From Setaria digitata (lineage: Eukaryota > Nematoda > Chromadorea > Rhabditida > Setariidae): a stretch of DNA of 24,809 nucleotides. The DNA is taken from positions 1,627-26,435 of the forward strand of contig RCAB01000686.1 of NCBI GenBank assembly GCA_003640385.1, in the 5' to 3' direction. A model generated the notes under the pieces. The model was not told the DNA's origin. It did not search any database and saw only the letters and a list, made by a program, of their open reading frames with translations. The first letter of the stretch is position 1. Every line of letters starts with the position of its first letter. This document shows positions 21,318-24,809 of the stretch, piece after piece. The translations under genes were made by a program, and so were the position numbers.

Positions 21318-21927
21318 GTAATAAATCATCTGATAAATATAATGATAATTATGCATATTATTACAATCACTTCTATTACTGATTCAAATTCTGCTTAATT
21401 AGAATGCATCAAATTATTTCAGAAATAATTGTTATAAAAAAATAATAATCTAATAATGATATTAACAATAATTGCGGTTATTTTTTTATAGCTGTTATAA
21501 TTAATGACTAAATTATTTGTTGTTTTAATTAAATGAAATTAATTAGAATTTCCTTTCCTAACATGGATATGTCATATTTTAGAAGCAATTATTTTAATTA
21601 AATAGAAAATTTTAAATATCATAAATTACATCTCATTAAATATCCGAATTTTGATTTTAGTTAATTGAAATGATTTTGGCCTTTTTCGAAATGCATATCG
21701 CCGAAAGGCTAAAATTTTTTAACATTTATTATTCATTTCAATTAAAGATCAAATTTTCTTTTTTCTTTTTTTTTAATATTTAATTCGAAATTTTGATCTT
21801 TAAACATTTACAAATAAAAAGCAGACAAAACAGAAAAGAAAAGAAAAGAAATTTTTGTATTTTTTTTTTCCTAAATAATACTTTAAAATTAAATTAAATT
21901 AATTAATTAAAAAGTTTCAAATTTTAG
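21318..21927. other. Intronic stretch leading to the next FnIII exon
   Basis: AT-rich DNA ending in acceptor ATTTTAG at 21921-21927. It contains the 17-bp inverted repeat listed separately. No coding content was recognised beyond the Asn/Tyr-rich read-through of the previous island. Confidence 0.6.
21742..21803. repeat. Inverted repeat, 17-bp arms with one mismatch
   Basis: TTAAAGATCAAATTTTC (21742-21758) pairs with GAAATTTTGATCTTTAA (21787-21803) at 16 of 17 positions. The loop is 28 nt and T-rich. It lies 124 nt upstream of the FnIII exon acceptor. Confidence 0.8.
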
Positions 21928-22184
21928 CACTCATTTATCCGCCATCCAATGTTCGCGTTCAAGCAACCTCAAATACATCCGCTGTAGTGCAGTGGGATAT
22001 GGAAAATGGACGTAACGTGGATGGCTTTGTTGTGCGTTACATTCACGAGCCAATTTCCGGCCAACGTGATGGCGAACGTTGGAAAACGGTTACGGTTATG
22101 AATCCGTCTGCTCGACATTTGCATATATCGCAACTTACTGCTCATAAGCCATATGCATTTTGTGTTTTAGCTATACGACAAAAT
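21928..22184 (+). CDS. LAR-type receptor tyrosine phosphatase (PTP-3-like), exon with most of the next FnIII domain
   Basis: The exon encodes 85 residues after a two-base split codon. The order is IYPPSNVRVQATSNTSAVVQW (A and B strands with the core tryptophan), NVDGFVVRY (C strand), then LHISQLTAHKPYAFCVLAI, the L-x-x-x-x-P-Y-x-F-x-V pattern of the F strand. Acceptor ATTTTAG ends at 21927; donor AAT|GTTAGT is at 22185, phase 0. The incoming phase fits the donor at 2364 and also the donors of the candidate islands in the giant intron. The first codon is completed as Ala from GTAAGT exons ending in G, or Ser from the 12972 donor. Confidence 0.88.
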
Positions 22185-22485
22185 GTTAGTACTATTAAAT
22201 TTCAAATTCAAATTTAAAATCAAGATTCTAAAAAAACAAAGATTATATAATACATAATATATATGCATCATTGGTGAAAAAGTTTTTTCTTTTTTTTGTT
22301 AATCCATTACCATTTTTAGAGGAGGAAATAAAAAAAAAAACACTAAAAATTTCATTAAAATTTTTTCAAATTCCTAACCGAAAGGAAAGCTTCCTATAAA
22401 AAAAAACATTTAGAATTTCTTTTCTTTTTTTTTTTTCTTTCCTTTCGTTTTTTTTTTTTTTGAAATAAAATTAAAATTTTTCTAG
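22185..22485 (+). other. Phase-0 intron
   Basis: This 301-nt intron runs from GTTAGT to TTTTTCTAG. It has a T-run at about 22448-22461 and no coding content. The - strand ORF at 22394-22615 overlaps the following exon antisense and is a shadow. Confidence 0.8.
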
Positions 22486-22739
22486 CGACAAGGGACATGT
22501 TCCGATCCACCAACAACAATTGATCGTTTACAAGCCACACATATTGTATCAAAATTAGTAATAGCCTGGAAAACGAGTAATTCAGTAATGCTTCGTTGGG
22601 AGTATAATGGCCCACAACCCATTGGCTTTTATGTTAATCAAACAGGCCGAAAAGATTATTTGGATCAAAATTTACAATTGAAAGGAATGATTTCACCGGG
22701 ATTTCGACAGGATCTCGATGGGCATCAACGGGAATATTT
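22486..22739 (+). CDS. LAR-type receptor tyrosine phosphatase (PTP-3-like), exon joining two FnIII domains
   Basis: Starting RQGTCSDPPTTIDRLQA, the first residues close the preceding FnIII domain (G strand). The exon then opens the last one with VIAWKTSNSVMLRWEYNGPQ (B strand tryptophan) and PIGFYVNQ (C strand). It ends in phase 2 at TT|GTATGC (22740). This exon has no ORF of its own starting with ATG, so it is easily missed. The short C strand and the PIGFYVNQ motif resemble the unusual membrane-proximal FnIII domain of LAR receptors. One sequon, NQT, is present. Confidence 0.87.
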
Positions 22740-24159
22740 GTATGCATTCGTTCAATATTGCTATTAATTTTTTTTTTTGTGATAGATTTTGCAATAGCAT
22801 GAAATTACTAATTTTATCAATATTTTGAACTTATTTTTACGTTTTCCTTTTTTTTGTTTTTTTTCAAGTTGAAGAATTTTTGCAAAATTGAAATTGATGA
22901 ACATTTTTGAAACATTTATTAATTTATGAACGTGGAAAGAGGAAAATTTGGAGATAAATAAAGAAAAAAATTATTAGATATTTGAATAACAATAAGACAT
23001 TTTAAAAAAACAAAAAGTAAAAATGCGAAAATTCATCATTAAATTTGAAAGAGAGAATAAAATGATATTAATGGCTAAGATTTTTGATAATAATTGTGAT
23101 TTTCGAAAATTGACATCGAAAATTGTTATTAAAATTAGGAGTTTAGCAAAATTAATTTTCCTGTTGAGGTTTCAAATCCAGAATTTAGATAATTAGTGCT
23201 AAAAATTAAAAATAATTGAAGTGTTTTATTGAATAAGCTATCGCTATTGAAACCCTGATTTCAATCTTAAAAATGTGCGAAAAAAAAAAAAAGAGAAGAA
23301 GCGAATGAAAATTTCTGCAAATGAAATGCAATTTATAGATAAGCGAAAATATATAAATGTTTTTTAAACTTTTTAAAATTGAAAGGGATGAAGTTGCCAG
23401 AAAAAGGTAAGAATTAAAATTGAAAGCAAAAATTTGAAAAAATCGAAAGTGAAGTGTCGAAAAAGCACAATTTCTGTTCTTCTTTGTTCAATCATATTTG
23501 ATTACTTTTCGTATTGCACTTTTTTTTTTTTTTTTTTCATCATTTTATATTTATTACCAATTTTTTTCTTTTCTGTGAGAAGAAAAAGGTTTTTAAACTT
23601 TTATTTGAAAAGAAATGAGAAAAAGAAACTAATTAAATTGAAAATTATTGATTTCTATTCGGTAAGTGTTGTTTTAATTGGATGAAATGAAAGAATTTTC
23701 ACTGTTAATATCACGTTGGGAGATGATAATAACAAAGATGAAAGGGAAGAATTATAAATTTTTGAAGTACCGAAAAAAATGTTTTTGCATTTTTAAATTT
23801 TTATCATTTTGCTTGTTGATTTAAATGAAATGAATTTCGGAAATTTAGAAGGAAAAAAAAACTTAAAAAAACTTAAATATGATTATAATAGTACAAAAAA
23901 TAGATTTGACTACAGCATGATTGTGTACGTCTGTTAAGAGTGATCAATGATCAATTAATTAATTATCCATTAAGAGTGATTAATTCAATTTGTTTATTAA
24001 AACAGATGAAATTAACTAATTTGTTTCTTTTCCAAAAAAAAGAAAATTCGAAATAAAAAACTTAATTTTTTGTTTCGAATTTTCTCTGAGACAAATAAAT
24101 TTCAATTTGCTAAATTGACTGTTTTCCTTTTTTTTTTCCTCTTAATAAAAATTTTGCAG
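22740..24159 (+). other. Phase-2 intron
   Basis: This 1420-nt intron runs from GTATGC to TTTTGCAG. It contains a T-run at about 23520-23537 and a strong hairpin at 24041-24085. The ORF at 23434-23685 runs through the T-run and has no domain pattern. Confidence 0.8.
24041..24085 (+). other. Compact hairpin, 20-bp stem and 5-nt loop
   Basis: AGAAAATTCGAAATAAAAAA (24041-24060) pairs with 24066-24085 around the loop CTTAA. Nineteen pairs are Watson-Crick and one is U-G in RNA. It lies 74 nt upstream of the exon acceptor. Confidence 0.85.
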
Positions 24160-24415
24160 ATGGACAACATTAAGACCTTATATGGAATACACATTTCACG
24201 TTGGCGTACGTGAATTGCCACCAACCGGAATGGAATATTGGCCAAGTGAAGTGATTGTACGTACCGATCCTACGGGTCCGCCATTTGTAGATGTACCTGA
24301 ATTTATCACATCCAATCATCCTAGTACTGCTCTTATTCGATTAAAATGTGCCAGTGAAGAATATGGCCCAATTAGCCATTACTGGCTTATTGTCTTACCC
24401 GGAAATTTCACCCAA
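24160..24415 (+). CDS. LAR-type receptor tyrosine phosphatase (PTP-3-like), exon with end of the last FnIII domain and membrane-proximal segment
   Basis: A split codon (TT+A, Leu) opens the exon, followed by WTTLRPYMEYTFHVGVREL, the F strand of the FnIII domain begun in the previous exon. The linker TDPTGPPFVDVPEF follows. Then comes IRLKCASEEYGPISHYWLIV, a segment that in type IIa receptor phosphatases follows the last FnIII repeat and precedes the cleavage region and transmembrane helix. This last motif is the best single clue to LAR/PTP-3. The exon ends CAA|GTAACT at 24416, phase 0. One sequon (NFT) lies near the end. The ATG at 24182 is internal. Confidence 0.88.
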
Positions 24416-24809
24416 GTAACTACTTTTTTTTTTTATTTTTAATTAAAAAAAAAGAACAATTTTTTGAATAAAAATCAGGCTGAAATTTAATTCATAAGAT
24501 TCAATTTTTTTTACTTTCCATTGAAAGCATACAAATTTTAGATCTTTGTTTTTTCTTTTGGCTCTAAAATTATTACTTTTTTCCATACAAAGCTTTTTGT
24601 AAAAAGAAATAAAACATTTTCTTTTCTCTTTGTTTTTGGTTAAGCTAAAATACAATTTTTCAAAGTTTCGTCTTGTCAGATCTAGTAAGAATTGTGTCCT
24701 ATTTCAGTTTTTCAGAAAATGGCTCATTAAAAAATTTCATATTTACTTAAATTTCTTTTTTCATTTTATTTTTATTTTACAATTCAAACCATTCTGTACG
24801 TTTTTTTTT
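24416..24809 (+). other. Intron of the receptor gene, 5' part only
   Basis: It begins with donor GTAACT and continues to the window edge. A- and T-runs only; the - strand ORF at 24443-24655 is a low-complexity reading. The next receptor exon should lie beyond the window. Confidence 0.7.

Larger units (their letters stand above)
2365..21927 (+). other. Giant (about 19.6 kb) phase-1 intron of the receptor gene
   Basis: The donor is GTAAGT at 2365 and the acceptor ATTTTAG ends at 21927. Both flanking exons are phase 1 and join to give ...DPYPAALIYPPSN..., the normal spacing between adjacent FnIII domains, so a direct splice is sensible. The interior holds four coding-like islands on the + strand plus repeat arrays, each listed separately. 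Introns of nematode genes are usually far shorter, and such a length is typical where an internal promoter, alternative exons or a nested gene are housed. Confidence 0.75.

Overview
The window looks like about 25 kb from the interior of one large, intron-rich gene of a nematode, most likely a spirurid or filarial worm. The DNA is extremely AT-rich and full of long poly-T runs, mostly on the + strand. The coding islands are clearly less AT-rich and are bounded by nematode-type splice sites (donors GTAAGT, GTTAGT, GTATGC and GTAACT; acceptors TTTTCAG, TTTTTAG, TTTGCAG). There is no operon structure, rRNA, tRNA or CRISPR array. Species assignment is inference.

Host gene: five + strand exons (1517-1627, 2235-2364, 21928-22184, 22486-22739, 24160-24415) join in matching phase into one continuous reading frame. 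It encodes consecutive fibronectin type III (FnIII) domains followed by a membrane-proximal ectodomain segment containing GPISHYWLIV. Domain order, a WDPP...RNG motif and this last segment fit the ectodomain of a LAR-type (type IIa) receptor protein tyrosine phosphatase, the single nematode member of which is PTP-3. The immunoglobulin domains would lie upstream, and the transmembrane and phosphatase domains downstream of the window.

Giant intron: between exons 2364 and 21928 lies an intron of about 19.6 kb. It is not empty. It holds four coding-like islands on the same strand: 12456-12972, 17105-17271, 17636-18091 and 21224-21317. The first encodes a gap-free internal repeat of 45 residues I do not recognise. 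The second is a very basic peptide. The third is a 456-nt phase-1/phase-1 symmetric exon with six N-glycosylation sequons in 64 residues. The fourth is a short exon-like ORF. The first, third and fourth end at GT donors in phase 1, and the second can use a GC donor in phase 1; this is the phase of the host donor at 2364 and of the next host acceptor at 21927. They could therefore be alternative first or cassette exons of the receptor gene (C. elegans ptp-3 is known to use an internal promoter), or one or more nested genes.

The rest of the intronic DNA carries homopolymer tracts, TA and CT microsatellites, three old degenerate repeat arrays (about 4490-5170, 10181-10445 and 15730-16075), two exact-length copies of a 38-bp repeat built around a TGACGTACGTCA palindrome (9667-9742), a 46-nt homopyrimidine tract with C7 and C9 runs, and several perfect or near-perfect hairpins, two of them just upstream of host exons.
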